Origin: Pelargonium tetragonum
Taxonomy: Eukaryota > Streptophyta > Magnoliopsida > Geraniales > Geraniaceae
NCBI GenBank assembly: GCA_036897445.1
Contig: JAYMTL010000037.1
Coordinates: 1-64,000, forward strand
Length of the DNA stretch: 64,000 bases
Direction of reading: 5' to 3'
Program-made: the position numbers and the translations under genes
Notes under the pieces: model-generated
The model's database searches: none
Seen by the model: the letters and a program-made list of their open reading frames with translations, nothing else
Told to the model about the DNA's origin: nothing
Shown: positions 1 through 22,510 of the stretch, piece by piece
Numbering within the stretch: the stretch's first letter is position 1
How the letters are laid out: every line of letters begins with the position of its first letter

Positions 1-8521
<8,521 letters not shown>

Positions 8522-8719
8522 TCAAGCTTGAGCCCAAGAGAAGAGTTGCCTTTTTGTATGAAGTGTCTTTCTCCTCTTTTTGACAGTTCCGTGTAAACCC
8601 TTGACTCATTCTAATCCACAAATCAATTTGAATGGCAGGCTTTCACAGGGTTCTGAAAAAGATCAAGGTCAGATCTTGTCTGTAGTTTGAAAGAGAGGCT
8701 TGTTCAGTTAACTAGTAAC

Positions 8720-8787
8720 TAGATAAGGAAAAGGTGCGAAGCCCTAAATTTGAATGCATCCCACTAATTAAGCGCAGTGGAAAAGCT
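8720..8787 (+). repeat. Dispersed repeat with GGTGCGAAGCCCT core, copy 1
   Basis: The core GGTGCGAAGCCCT is at 8733-8745. It is preceded by TAGATAAGGA-like sequence and followed by GCATCCCA and AGTGGAAAAGC. The same order of blocks recurs at 21168-21242, and the core alone at 24529-24541. It starts about 200 bp after the cox1 stop, so it may be part of a duplicated cox1 3' flank. Bases 8522-8719 hold nothing recognisable. Confidence 0.7.
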
Positions 8788-11700
8788 ACCCTTTCAAGTT
8801 AAAGTCTATAAATCTATAAAACGGCCCCGGCTATCTTACTGGATTCCTTAAAAGCGCTCTTTATCTATCCAGTAAAACTAAGTACTTTCCTTAGCCTTAG
8901 GGTCTAAGAACTGTTACTTCATTAAAAAGGTTCCTTAGTTACCGGCGATAGTCTTTTATAGGTAATTTATTCTTTTACGAAGCTCTTTTGATAAAGTTCC
9001 TTTTTTTAAGTAATTTATAAAGCTTTGGTTAAGCCTACTAAAAAAAAGGATCCAGTAAAACTTTTTTACGGCCATTTACGTGCGTTATAACGAGTCGAAA
9101 ACCGGTTCCTGTACGACCCTATGTTTTAGAAACCTATGTGGGTTTTCCTTTTATTAATTAAAAAGGATACCAAATTATCGGACTCCCTTTTTTTTGCAAT
9201 AATGGAAAAAGAAAGTAAGCTGCGTATCTTTATAGTCTCATTAGAAAGCCCTTAAAAATACAGAAGTAAAGCCCAGTCTCTATAAATTTAGGCACCTTGT
9301 TATGAGCAAGCTCTTTCGATAATATACTATTACATAAAGATATTGCGAACTTGGTTTTTATGAACTCCATTAAACAAAACAAGTGGGTCAAAACCCTCTA
9401 TAAATTAGGTTCTTACTAGTATTCCTCCTAGGTTGGTATATTTCATCCCCTTTTACTAAACTAAAAACTGGCCTTTAGAATTTCTCTCTATATTCAAAGA
9501 TAACTTATAGGGCTCTTAATCAGAGTTTTCCTTACAGATTACATATTTGAGCCTTTCTTTCAATCTTTTTGCTTTTATACTAAAAAGGAAAGAACATTTC
9601 AAGTTTCTATATTATATTTAATTAAGGCAGAAGGGGGTTTGACTCTTGCCAAACCTAGTTCATCTCAAATTAGAATTAGACTCTCTGTTATGCCCCTTGT
9701 AACTAAAAAAAGTTAACAGGGCAGTACTGGCTTAAGAGCGCGAAAGGATGATTTACTAAGATGAAAGTCTAGAAGTAGGATCTTTTTCTCCGTTTACACA
9801 GTAAATCTAGGGTTTTGTAAGACATTCTTATTAGCTATACCAAGTGAATGGCATGGGGTATCCGTGGAAATAGAGAATCTTTGAAGTATCAAAAAAGCAG
9901 AGTTTCTCGTATAGAAGGAATTCGGAAATAAAAAGTAAATGAAAGGTCATTCATAAGTAAGCAAGGGACTCAGCCTGAAAAAGGGAGAGTAACCCGCTTC
10001 TTACCTTATCTAATAAAATGGAAATAGAGTCTGACTTTATAGGTATACTACTGACTTTCTGAAAAGTCTGACCTTTGTTAGCTGCTGCTTTAGTGGTCTT
10101 TCCCTTTCCTGGGTTCATTTTGAATGCTTATCAACTTGGTTAATGTTCTAGAATAAGAAAATCTTGACAATGAGTCTAGACGCCTTGGGGTTTGGACAAA
10201 GTGAGAATCTTTTCTTTTCAAACCTTAGGAAATTGACTTATATAGAATTCTAGAAAATTTTTAGATTATGTTATCTATTTTACATAAAGGGCTACTGAGG
10301 TAGGAAGCTCCTTATTTAATTGAAACATAGATCCATAGATCAAAATGAAGTTAAGGCTAATAAAAAGAATCTTAAGGTTCCGAAAACTTGTAGTAAACTT
10401 TTGTTTCTTTAGACAAACATGCTTCAAAGTTCTTTTATAAGTGTAAGGTTAGCAGCCTACCTACGCCCAATGCGATTCAAACCCACGATATCCTTGTAAA
10501 TTAGGAAACTTTTTGGTTCCTTGTTCAGCAGCCATTGCTTAGTTTTTTATAATCATTGATCGTGAGTTTATATAGATCTTTTTATACTTCTTACTTCTGG
10601 AGAGATTTAGACTCTTGTCAACATGTTAGACTTTACTGCTTATTATTTATTATACTTCTCCGTCAACTTACGGCAAGAAGTTCTACTATATAGTACCTTC
10701 TACACCTCTTGTAGTGTAATTCCTTGGGCTAAGCTTCTTTAGTTCACCGGATTTGAGATAAATGAAACGGGATTCTACAGACCTCAAAAGGCGTCGAAAG
10801 ATTGACTCTTCTAAAAGCAACACCGAGTCCTTTTATATCGGGGTTTCAATTTTACTATACTCATTTGAAAGAGGGCCCTGAGAAAACTAAAGGATTTTTT
10901 TAGATCTTTATCGAACAAGGAATACCAAAAAGCGACTTTTAATAAGAATATAAGAAGTATAAACTTGTGAATTCGGGAATGATTTTTGAGATAGATAGGA
11001 TTTCCCTATCTATATTTGAAATTTCATATAAAGAGAAGCCTTAAGCTATTTAAGTGCAGGTTTCATAAGGTAAAAAGTCCCGTATCCGAGTATTATTCGA
11101 GTTAGAGAAAGTACTAGAATAAATCTAGGCAGTTGAAACTTTTCTATAAATTTCTTTGTACTCTGGAAAAGAAAGTCTTAGCTACTTCGGTTTGAAATGT
11201 ATAAACTTTCTTCTATTTTTCCTGAACAGCGTTTACTATCTAAGCTCAGTCTTTTCAAAGCTGATTCTTAGTACAAAGTCTTCTTTTTATGGAAAGCGAA
11301 GTTGAACCGGGGGAATTCAAAAAGTAAAGCGAGTTAGCACAAATTTATAAGGTACTCATAGTGAAGGGCCTCCTTAAAATTTAATGAGACATAAAAAATT
11401 TACATACTCTCGAAACTCGGAGGCCAGAACCAGAGGATGACTTATCAAATGCTTAGCATGCACAATGAAATAAAGGTTGGGGTCCTGCGCGGGTTCGATT
11501 TGTGTAAATCTCATCCTATAAGTTTGAACTAGTAACTAGATTTTTTAGATCAGAGCTTCGGTATTAATTGACATAATGAAAGGAGTACTTTGACCTTTTA
11601 TTTAGCGGGTGTGTTTCCTTAGAGTCATTTTGAAGAGAAGGAATTAGTTCTCTTATTGGTTTTTGGTAATTTGAAGCTTTAGCTTTGTTCCACAGTTTTT

Positions 11701-12933
11701 AGGGTTAGTAAGTAGGGTTTCTTAAGAAAAAGTAGATCCAGTTCAGAAGACGTTATGAAGTCAATTCTGGAAAGTAAGAAGTTTCCTCTAAAAGAGTTTT
11801 GGGAGGTTGAGATGAAGATCCTTTTATTTACAAGTTTTCCGTTTTCTAATGGAGTCAGATCCCCGGGCTTTTCATCGAGAAGGAGGGGTCTATCTAATAG
11901 GTTCAAGAATATAGAATTGGGATATTAAGATTCAGGCTTTCGAAAAGTAGATCTGACAACAAGTCAGTAAAAGAAAGGGTATGCCTTAGTTTAAAAGGTA
12001 TGTTCTAAAGTGTGCGAAATCGAAGAAGTCTCGGATAAAGCAGTTACTTACAGGACAGGCTTGTTCGGTTTTGGGTTTAATAGAGTTAGGTAACCCAGGG
12101 ATTCCTGTTGGAGCTATCATAGTCTTAGTTAGTTTTGTAAGTGTAAGAGAGTGTGCTGGGTTTATAAGAGGTAGGATAGGGAGGTAGGTATAGCATAGAG
12201 TATAGGGGATCTTCTTCATTGTGCTACTTGTTTATCGATACAGAAGAGAGTAACCTAATATTAATAAGAAGACGTACACCTTAATGCAGTGTAACGGAGG
12301 AAGGTTGCAATAGAGTAATAGTAGGGTTAAGATGGATGTATCCATTAGACTCCTAGGAACTATCTTCCCTAAATAGGACAATATAAATAAGTACAAAGGA
12401 TCCAGATACTGAGAACTTCTCGGTCTTAATGCTTTTTTTATTCCCTAAAGGGGGCGCTCCTCTTCTGTATGACATTCAAGTCCTAAATGAAGCAAAACAA
12501 GGGCTTTTTCTTTTGATAAACTAATTCTTTAATGAAGTAATTGAATGTACTAACTTTTCTGATACAAAAGGTTCCAGATAATAAAATCACTTAAGTAGAA
12601 AGGCATGCCGCTGTTTCGAGTGAAGATTTCATACTAAAAACAAAAATGGAAAGTAAAGCTATGTCCTAGTTGACCCGAAAAAAGGGTTCAAATAGTTTGA
12701 AGGGTACTTACTAGCCCCGGTTCTCTTTTTCTAAGTAGAACTCTACTCTACCTGTATAAAAAAGTACAAAAGGAGTACCCCTCGTTTTTAACCCTTTAAG
12801 AATACGCGCTTTGCCAGCAAGCAAGGGAGGTCCGGAACCACTTATGAGCACTAAGCACGGCAGCTTGTTATACTTAGGAAATCAAGTAGTTATACACTTC
12901 GTAAAAAAATGTCTTGTCCTCATTATGAAAGCT
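8788..12933. other. Gene-free AT-rich intergenic DNA
   Basis: No protein-coding similarity was seen. A T-arm-like motif (GGGTTTGAATCG on the minus strand, near 10465-10482) and a region at about 11430-11518 with matching ends AGGATGA and TCATCCT around GGGTTCGATT are weakly tRNA-like but lack a convincing anticodon arm. The open frames at 11679-11906 and 11986-12219 (minus) resemble nothing known. A short palindrome of about 9 bp lies near 10991-11014. Confidence 0.55.
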
Positions 12934-12998
12934 GGGATTGTAGTTGGTTAGAGCACTGCCCTGTCAAGGCAGAGTGAGTTCAAGTCTCATTAGTCCCG
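12934..12998 (+). tRNA. trnD-GUC: tRNA-Asp(GUC)-like sequence with short D and variable loops
   Basis: The acceptor strands GGGATTG and TAGTCCC pair with G-T wobbles, followed by a G discriminator. The anticodon arm is perfect: CTGCC and GGCAG enclose CTGTCAA, giving anticodon GUC (Asp). The T arm is nearly perfect: GTGAG and CTCAT enclose TTCAAGT. The D arm (TAGTTGGTTAGAGC) lacks about five bases compared with usual plant trnD. The variable loop appears to be a single base, giving 65 nt instead of about 74. No CCA is encoded, as is normal for organelles. It is either a compact functional tRNA or a decaying copy; the missing bases make function uncertain. Confidence 0.55.
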
Positions 12999-15900
12999 GA
13001 AAAGAATAGGAAGTAGGAAAAGTCCTTTAAGTATAAAACTCTTGACTTGAAAAAGGTTCCATTATACTAGCTTAAAAACAAATTGTAAAGATAAGGCATT
13101 TCATTTTCTAACTTTATTCTACAGCTAAGTAAAAGAACTACTGTGGAGTATTAAAATAAAGAGTCTTGTAGTCCTAATTTTAGGTTTTTTTTACAGAGCA
13201 TAAGCAAAAAGGAAAATCAGAGAGACTTAGGATCAATGCTTTAGGATTTAAGGTAAAAGTAGTTCACCATAGTCGTCTAGGGAAACCTATAAAATGATCC
13301 AAAAAAGAGAAGTGATAAAACATCCAAACTGTAGAGCATTCCTATTACTATAAAGGCGTTTCCCTAAGAGATTTTCGTGCAACGAGGAGGTCCCATTCTA
13401 TGGATTAGGCCGAAAGAAAGCAACGTTTTTATGATATCATTCGAGGATTTCGCTTGTAACCTGAACCTCCTTATCTTTTAATATTGTACATTTAGGATTC
13501 TTTGGTACAATGTCATTTTGGTCGTAACACTTTACGTTACGCGATGCTTGCAGTTTGGATAGGCATATATAAAGTATATAAAGAAAAGAATTTTATAGAT
13601 ATGAACAAACGGGAATAAAGCATTCGATAGAAAATATCAAATGCAATCCTTCGAAGTCTTACCAAATGTGAAATATAAGCTCCAAAAAGTATTTAAAAAG
13701 AGGTACCCTGTCACTACAATTCAGATTATCAAGAAATGCAGTTCAATTTTTTGGTCCACTAAAATCATCCTTTTATTACAAAAGAAGCCAAGCGGGCCCT
13801 AATGAATTTGTTGAATGCAAAATGACTGCGAAAAAGATACCGAGTGCCGGTCAGGGGAGCCAGGCAATCAAAAAAGGACTGTACTTACTTTTGAAGCGCT
13901 TCCTGAGGTTATAGCAGCAAAAAGCTTACCAATTCGCAGCTAAACAGGAATTTCTAAATGAAAAGATAAAGAAACCTGACTTAAGCTAAGGAATTTCCAG
14001 TACTTGTAGAGATTCTAGATTCTTTAGGACTATAAAGACTCTGGATAAAAAGGTTCCTTAAAAAGATATACGCGGTAAAGAAAGGTTCTTGAGGGGGTGG
14101 GTTTTATGCCTATCTGATAGTGTACTACAAAAATCGCTTCCGTATTGCTTAATGCGTAGAATTTTCTATTTGAGTGTCACTGGGTTTTTCCAAACTAAGA
14201 AAAATCTTTTTATTGGTTGGTTATCGTGAAGGAGGGTTTTTATGATAAAAAGACTTTTGGTATATCTTTTTGTTTAATTATGGGGTATCACATTCTGATT
14301 CCTAATGTTAATTTGATTTTATAGCAGGAAAACCTCTATGTACTTTATTTTGCGAGATATAAAGGTACCCTTTCAAAACGAGCATTATCTAGGACTTTCT
14401 TAAGTTTTTAGAGCTTAGCCTTGAAAATCCTTGTGTTATTGGTTCAAAAAAAAGTGCTTTGTATTAGTCTAGTACTTGACAAGATTCGAAAATTAGATTC
14501 TAAGTTTTTCCTTTTATTTATATTTATAGATTCCGTTCGTAGCTATACTCTAAAAAGAGTCTCAAGGCTATTAATTCCATTTCACTGCTCTTATTAGAAA
14601 ATTGGAAATGCTCTTTTTTTTTTGAAGATGAGAAAAAGAACTTTTTAGAAGATTTGCCTACTACCAGCAGTCTTCCCTGTAAACAACTTGTAAAGAAAAT
14701 TACAGTGCTTTTATTAAAAGTTCCCCCGAGCTTCTTTTATAGGAGCTCCTTACTAACTAAAAAGTACTATCATGAGGTTATTAACAAAAAAAAGTTTTAT
14801 AATACGTAGGCTTTCCCTTTTTCCAATCTAATTTTACGTGGGTGTACTTGTTTTCTAATCTAAAAACATCAAATCACTGTAAAGAAGTAAGGTCAGCTCG
14901 TAGGGCTATGAGCTTTACGTAGAAAAGCAGGGAATATATCCTCATTTTCTTGTTGTGAAAGGTACTTTTGGTTCGTTACTATCTCTGGAGCCGTAAATAA
15001 AAAGAGGCTTAAAACAAGGGAAAACCAGCAGGCTAGTTTCAATTTTCTCTTCTTTTTGGGTTTAGACACTCTAAGTAGGAATAAGGAAGAAATCAATCTA
15101 CTAAAGGGAAGGGGTTACTCTTGTCTTAAAAGTACTTCATAAAAGGGGCAAGTCTTGTACAACCTAGTAAACCTTTTTAATCAAGAACTCTACTTGATAG
15201 GAAAAGTACTTCTAAAAAAGAAGAGGGAGCCCCGACAATTATCAATTACGAATAAGTTAAGGGTATATCTGCTAGGGTTTCTATTCATTAATGGGACCGA
15301 GTTACTCTTTAATAAGTTTTTTTTACGGAGGGATTCTGCTAAGTGTTACTTAAGGAGAGATCCTTTTTATTCTATTTCCAATCTCGTATAGTAAAAAAAG
15401 AAGAAACAGAACTCTATCCTATCTTATTTCTTATTTAAGCTCGCGGGGTTTCCTATTTTAAAACTTGAAAGTAAAGAACCTTTCCTAGAACCTAGCAAAA
15501 ATCTCCTTACTATTATATATATTTGAGCCTACTCTATATTCCCTATTTTTAGTTCAGCCAATACAGAAAAGAAATAAGAAATTCTCTTGCTTAAAGACCT
15601 TGTTATAAGAGAAAGCTTCCTTATTATTTAGGAAACTCCCTATAAGCCTAATGAAACCGGATTTCTAAAGTAACTACTTTTCTTATACATACGTTTTAAA
15701 TAAGACCTAAATTACCTAGGAAAAGCTCTTTTGAAACTCCAGTTTTGTATAGCTATAAATGTAAAATCTAGGGAGTTTATCTCCTATTATTCGTGAATAA
15801 AGATCTTAATAAAAGAATTCCCTATAACTAAAGTCCTATTATCCTTACTAAACTAAAAACCTAACGAGTATCTATTCTTATATAGAAATATAAATAAAGA

Positions 15901-18323
15901 TCCCTCAGCTAATAAATTAGTAACCGCTGAACTTCCCTTTTGATACACTTAGCAAGTATACCTATTCCTTCTTAGTAGTAGTCCCTAGTCTTACTTTTTT
16001 AGTCTTAGTTCTTCCCCCTTAGCTCTGTCTTAGTGTTTGATTCCTACTTAACGACTTCCCTTTTTCTTAAGTTAAGGTAAGTAAAGATTCATGAATAATT
16101 AGTTCTACAATTCAATTATATGTATATGAAACAAGTCAATCTTTTTATTTTACGAAGTTTTTACTCAAAGAATTTAATAAACAAGTTAGAAACCAAGTAG
16201 ATCCTTTATAGTTCTTAGTTTTAGTTAAGTTACCCGAGTAGAGAAAGTCTTAACAAAGTTTCTTTCACTTTTGAGGTCAGTTACAGAGAAAGAAAAGTTT
16301 TCATATTTCTTTCAGAGATGAAATGAATAAACCTGATTTTACTAGGAAGTAGTTAGTCCTTAAAAACCTAGAAAAATTCTTTTTTTACATCTAAATGAAA
16401 CATAATTCCACAAGTTTCTTAATAAAAATTTGTGAACTATCACACTATAGAATAGAAAGAAAACGTAACTTGTTAAACAATTCAAGCTAAAGCTTGCCCC
16501 GAGTAGGGGTACTAATAAGGTTTCTTAGTCGTTATATAACTTTTAAGCTCATTTTGGTATTTGACTCCCCTTAATTACCCAGATTTTCTAAATTTTTGAG
16601 TTGGGGAAAGAAAAATGAGTACTCTTTTTTGGTAAGGGACATTTCAGTCTTAGCAAAAACTTGCTTTAAAAGAAACGGAGTCGTTTATAATTAGGGGGTC
16701 CTCGTTTTTAGAACAACTAAGAAGCTTTTGATGGCATAAATCCGGCTTAGAACCCACGGAAAGCCCTAATCAAAGTCCCTAAAATCATATAAAAAGAGAG
16801 AATCTAACTTTTACTAAGAACTAAGAAAAGGCAATTCTTAGAAGTCTTACTCTTTAAAAAGGGGGACATAGGAGCTCTTACTCACTCAATTTCTTTAAAA
16901 ATGAAGTTTTCTTACTACTTTCAAAACCTAGGAAAGCCTTTTACTCCTAAAAAAGAGCCCCGTGTACTAAAATTCTAAAAAAGAGGTTTGAATTCATTTT
17001 TTTCTTTGGAATTCCTGTTACTATTAATTAGAAAAGGGACTCCTCTAGGCGGGAATAGGGAGGGCCCTTAGTATTAATAACGGCTCGGGTTTGCCCAGGA
17101 AAGTTCATTTAAGTGTGGGACTTTTTTTTACCTTTACAAAATCTGGGTCCTATAAGACAAGGGATATACTTGTTTATTAAATTAGTTGAGGGAATTCTTT
17201 ACAAACGAGTAACTAAGGCGCTTTAGTTTTTACACCAAGAAGAATAAAGATTCGAACATACGAAACTTTTGGAGGGAATATTATTATAATTACAAGAAAG
17301 CGACTGAGTGGATTCGAACCCTTGGCTTTCCACTTTCCTATCAGAAGTTTTACCAATCAACACCGAGACTAAATTAGATGAATCTTGAAGTAGAGGACAA
17401 GAGGAGAGTTTCTTAGTCGTAGGTAGTAGGACTGCTTACTCTATCTAAACTAAAGAAATTCTTAGTTAGAATCTATGTAGGGGCTTTTTTCGTTTTTAAT
17501 AAGTAGAGTTTTTTATTAGTTTCCAGCTAACAAATTATGGTTAAGCTTTGGTCTTAGGTATTGTAAATAAGATAGTTATTTAAAAAGAAGTTCCTGTAAG
17601 AGCTTAGTAAGAGCACGTTACTTAGGGGAGAGTTTGCTAAATAATGGATATACTTGCTGGGTTTCAAGGGGTACTCTTTAAAACAAAATTTTAATCGGTT
17701 TATTTACAAGATAAGTATATACGTGTTAGCTATTAAAAAAAGAAGTAAGAGACTTCTAACTCTTAGAACTAGGTTTTATACTCATTTTTTGAGGATATCT
17801 ACTTATGAGCTTAAGGGGAAAGACTCATGGATTTTTTGTGGAGCTTCTTACCCTAAAATAGGGATATCCCTTATTAGGTTTTCACAGGGTAACATAGTAA
17901 GTCATTTATTAGTTTAGGAAATTGACTTAGCTAGGACTCTAGGAAGAAGAATGGGTTATAGTTAGTAGCTTTTACTAAAGCTAAAAAGAAGGGAGGATTC
18001 TTGATTCATTTATAGCTATACGAGATAGAAATTCTTTTTTATAGATATAGAAAATCTTTCCTTAATAAAAGCTTGAGTTAGTAATTGGGCTTAGCACTTT
18101 GGTAATAAATCTTAACAGGTAGAGATACGCTTACTAGGTCTTACTAAAGGCGGGGGCAGATGCAGGATAAAGAAGTTACTTTTCATTGTTTCAATTACTC
18201 AGTTTCTTAAAAAGGAAAGTATCTAACAAAACCCAAGTACAGCGAATTCAACTTTTTAGGACGAGGGACTAAACTAAAGGTCAATAACTAAGGAAGACTA
18301 AGGTTCTTTGCTTTTACAAAAAA
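12999..18323. other. Gene-free AT-rich intergenic DNA with one tRNA-like remnant
   Basis: No gene was recognised. On the minus strand at about 17296-17375 a stretch contains GGGTTCGAATCC, a D-arm-like TTGATTGGTAAAA and CTGATAGGAAAG, which recalls the variable and T arms of a class II tRNA, but the T stem pairs poorly and the acceptor ends do not match. The open frames at 15155-15391 and 17654-17917 (+, 78 and 87 codons) are basic and hydrophobic with no recognised motif, and are of a size expected by chance. Confidence 0.5.
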
Positions 18324-21300
18324 TCATCCTGCCAATGTTTCTATACGGAATGCCTAGAGCGCCCTTATCTGCAGTTAAGGTACTGATTAACCCGGCCATT
18401 TAACCGGATTAGCGCTTGTATCCCTTAGGATTGCCTACTTTCTTAGTTTATTAGAATGAGAGATTCACCCTCGTGAACTGGATACAGAAGGACAGGAAAC
18501 CTTGACTCAAATTATCTTATCTCCATAAATCTCATTGAGCAAAGGAGAAACCCAAGAAAGAAAGGGATCTCTACTCTCTCATCGAAACCCGGGGGTCTTT
18601 AAGAGCAGTTCCTTCATTTCAGGTCAAATCTAGGAAAGAAAAATAGAGACGAAAGCAAACAATGCCAATGTTTATACCTAGAATGCCCTTTCTTTACTGT
18701 TAAGGTACTGAGTAGGGTGTTCCCTATCTGGACTCTGAACCACGTTTTATAAGATGTTTTAGAGCTCTATTTGCTATATCCCACTGAACTAAGCGAAGTA
18801 GAAACCTACAAGAACAAGAAGAAAATCATTCCTCTTCTCCCTCTTTCTAAAATCCCAGCGAAACCGATAACTATAAGCAAACCCCTTTCAATAATGAATT
18901 CCTGTAAGGGCTCATAATCTAAGAAAGAACCCAGATTAAGGATCAGAATCCTACGGCTGTCTAGAGCGCTCTTTGTATGCCCTTGGGGTGTCGTTTAATG
19001 TTCCCTATCTGACTGATTTACCACCCTTTCAAAACGGATTCTATTGTATCTTTACCTTCGATGAATTCCTTCTTTTTGTAGAGAAGTAAGAGAATAGATT
19101 CACTCCCGTTAAGTTCATTTGCGTATCCCGATATGCTAGCAAGGAAAATGGATTTCTAGTTTCCCTACTATCTTAGTGTTATACCTAGCTTATCTGCCTC
19201 CCCTACTTACCTGTTAGGCCTATACTACACTACTTGGACTACTTAGTTAGATAGGTAGGCCTCTCATCCTTACTCCTATCAAGACTACTTCTGTTAAGTC
19301 TACTCTCCTTCTTCTACTAATAAGTCAAGTAATACAGAATAGAACTCGTCTAACTCTTCAAAGTCTGTTAAGTCGTCTAGGTCTATGAAAGAAGAGGAAG
19401 AGTACAAGTCAACAACAAAAGAAGTAGCTGCAGCATAAGAAGATTTGCTGGTGCGCTATCCTGTTCTATCTCTATTAAACTTGTACTGTTACACCTACCT
19501 CCTAAACTGGAAGTTTTAGTCGGTTAGATAGACTACTTCCTATTCGAGGTTCCTACCTTCTTCACTGATAAACTACATATGGTAGAAGAAGATCTCCTAG
19601 AAAGACAACTCTATACACTTACTAACAAAAGAAACTAATACAATATTATAGTTAAGGGCTATCGCACCATTATTTAGTAGTGTTCTATTAGTCTAAGGTA
19701 ATGCCTCTTGTGCTATGTCTTCATCGCTTTCTCAGTCTTCTGCGTACTACTTACACTTATGACTCTTTTAACTGGCTAAGAGCTCAGACAAGATTTTAGC
19801 TTATAAAAACTCCTTTCTACTCTTTATTCGATTCCGACATTTCTTTCCCTAGGCTCAAAGTTCTATTACCAGAAACCGGAATTCTTATAGCTATACACCC
19901 TCTACTCTTATTAGCTATCCCCTATTATCTTCGATACCTTTTCTCGAGAATTCTATACCTACTATGTGTTTACCCACTTAACTCCATTAATCTTAAGCCT
20001 AGTAAAATCTATATCTTCGGAACTCGGTAAACTAGAGCGAGCCAATAAGAAAAGAATCACTTCTATATTTTAAATTGAAACCCCGCTTCTTTATACTCCG
20101 GTCCTAAAAGCCTGTTTCATTGTCCAGAATTGGAGAACCTTACAACCCATAAAACTTCTTTTTGACCGACTTCTTTGAAACTAAAAAAATTCCGACTCTT
20201 TTTCTAGAATCCCATCGACTTCTTAATTATTGGGAATCAGAAACATTGGAACCTAAAGAGCAACTACTGACTTAATGGCAGTTTATACGAAAGACTTCTC
20301 AGTCAAAGCTAAGAAATAGGGAATGCAGATCTCCTGCTAAAGTTTCTATCTAGAATCTCCTTTTTTTAGGGTTCGGTACCCGGTGTTTTACCGATTCAAC
20401 CTCTTTCAAAGCCTTTCTAATGTCTTTAAGATCCTTCCTTTATAGTCAAAAGACTCTGCTTTCTTCTATGAAACTTAACCTGATTTAACTTAGAACTTAG
20501 AAACCCCTCATCTATGAATTCGCTACCTTACCCATCTAGAACCAAAAACCTAGAAACTTCCTTTGAATAAAAAAATTCCCTTTCAAATAAAGAAACCAGG
20601 TTAGGGATGAAAGAGAAGCCCTTGTTTATATGTTTATATCCAGAATGCCTTTTATCCTAAGTTTCAATACTCAGTCAGTGCCCTATTTGACCTGTTTCTC
20701 CTTTTTCTTGTATCTATTTACGTACTTTTCTCTTTCTTTAAAACCCCCTCCTACTTTATACTTTATATCTTCATTTTATAGAGAGATTGACAGATAATCG
20801 CTCCCTGTTAGCTAGATTGGTAAATCAAGAAAAACTTTAGATCACTTCTTTCCGGTAAAACTAGTAGACTTCCTTACTAAAATCCAGGGGACCCAAGCAG
20901 AAACCTAGAAACAAAGGAACTTACACTCAATAAGACTCCTTAAATCAAGTACTTTCCTGTATAAAGCTAAAGAAAAATGGAACACGAATGAGATAGAATC
21001 CTGCCAAAGCCAAAGTAAATACCTAAAATTTTATCCGCAGTTTCGTAATTTAGCGCCCTATTATTACCCCTTTACCAACCAATTTGACTATATCTTTATT
21101 GAATTGATTTAGAAAGCTTATAGAGAATAGATTGAATAGAGAAGAGAGAGAAGGGCTTAGTATTAGCTAGATAAGGACAAGACCAAAGGTGCGAAGCCCT
21201 CAATTGTAAGACATCCCAATTCTTAAAAGGAAGTGGAAAAGCAAGAAATTGACTTACTGGAACAGGGAACTCCTAACGAAAAGGCTTTTTATAAAGCTAA

Positions 21301-22510
21301 GACAAAAGGAAATTCATTCAAACAAACCTAAGTTGCAATATAGAAGGCCCCTTTTCTAAAGTTTCGATACATACTAAGTTAGGTGGTGCCCTATACGACC
21401 TATTTAACATAAAACTTTCTTTTATTTGAATTGCTTATATTATATACTCATTTTTCCTGTTTCTCCTATCGACCTGCTTTAAGTTTAAGAACTTGACTTA
21501 TATCTGGGCTCTACCTTGCCGGCGGACTCGACTCATAGCTATCATTCTACCCTGTTTCTTACTCTTCGAAAGACATATCTCCCACTCGAGTTACTGGACC
21601 GGAAATTCTTTAGCTTATCGCCCAAAACTCCTAAATTTGTATTTGTTATTCTATTTGGAATTACATATTGCCAGGTTCTCATAAGCTCTACAACAGGATC
21701 AAAAGCCTCCTTATAGACCAAACCTCTTCACTTTCTTTCTTAAATGACTCAAAAGGAAATGAATAGACCTCGTTCTGTTACCTTTGTTACCTTAGAGAGA
21801 AACAGAATCGAAGATAAGCCTTCGCTCCCTATAAAAGACTAGAACTATACTAATCAAATGCTGCTTAATAGCCAAAACTCTTAATTACATTACCGCGATA
21901 CCTACTTCTTAAACTTCTTTCAAAGAGAAGACTCTGAAACTCCAGAACCTCTCGTCCCATCTTTAGGGACTTCACAACTTCTACCCTTACCCTAAACTAA
22001 GAAACTAGCTTTACCTTTCAAAAGAGACTGCCTTTATCCACAGCTTGAACATACAAACTTGACTGCCTGACTGAATATACAGAACCAGAAACCTAAGAAA
22101 CCCAGTTTGCAGATCAAATAGAATGCCTTTTTTATAGTTAGTTCTTATCCGAGTCCTTTTTGTCAAGAACTCCTACCTAACGCCTATCCTGGGTTTACCC
22201 ACCTAACTCTATTATGACTCTACCCGAAATCTAGGAAATCTCTCTATATCCTTGTCAAACCTCTTACGCTAGATCTAGTATAAGTATAAGGAAGAAAAAA
22301 CCTGGAATTCTTATACTACAGAGCTCCTTTATTTAGGTTTAGGGTTGGAAACATAAAGGGCATACAGCACTTCATTAAAGAAAGAAATTTACAGGCAAAG
22401 CTAAAGAAATTTGGGGATTAGATAGAATCACACTCAAGTTAATACAAATGTCAATTCTCTTTAGTTCAGGTACCAATTAAGCTTAAGCTGTCTGTTTCCC
22501 CTAATTTATT
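18324..22510 (+). repeat. Array of degenerate repeats spaced about 300-370 bp
   Basis: An approximately 85-bp block recurs in the same orientation at about 18324, 18661, 18945, 20320, 20620, 20990, 21340, 22110 and 22435. Its parts keep a fixed order: GATAGAATCCTGCCAA-like, a T-rich stretch with ACCTAGAATGCC, then CAGTTTAGGTACT-like, and a final CCCTATTTGACCT. Copies are strongly diverged and no unit codes for protein. A related flank GTTTACCCACTTAACTC occurs near 19970, and with one C-for-T change near 22195. One further copy lies at about 39065. The spacing suggests an old tandem duplication that has decayed. Confidence 0.55.
21168..21242 (+). repeat. Dispersed repeat with GGTGCGAAGCCCT core, copy 2
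   Basis: The core GGTGCGAAGCCCT is at 21188-21200, preceded by TAGATAAGGA and followed by ACATCCCA and AAGTGGAAAAGC. This is the same block order as at 8720-8787, downstream of cox1, with an 8-base insertion before the core. Confidence 0.7.

Noticed and set aside
11986-12219. Possible ATP synthase or cytochrome fragment (GIPVGAIIVLVSFVSV in the opposite frame)
   Set aside because: Short hydrophobic stretch only, with no motif of any known mitochondrial subunit.
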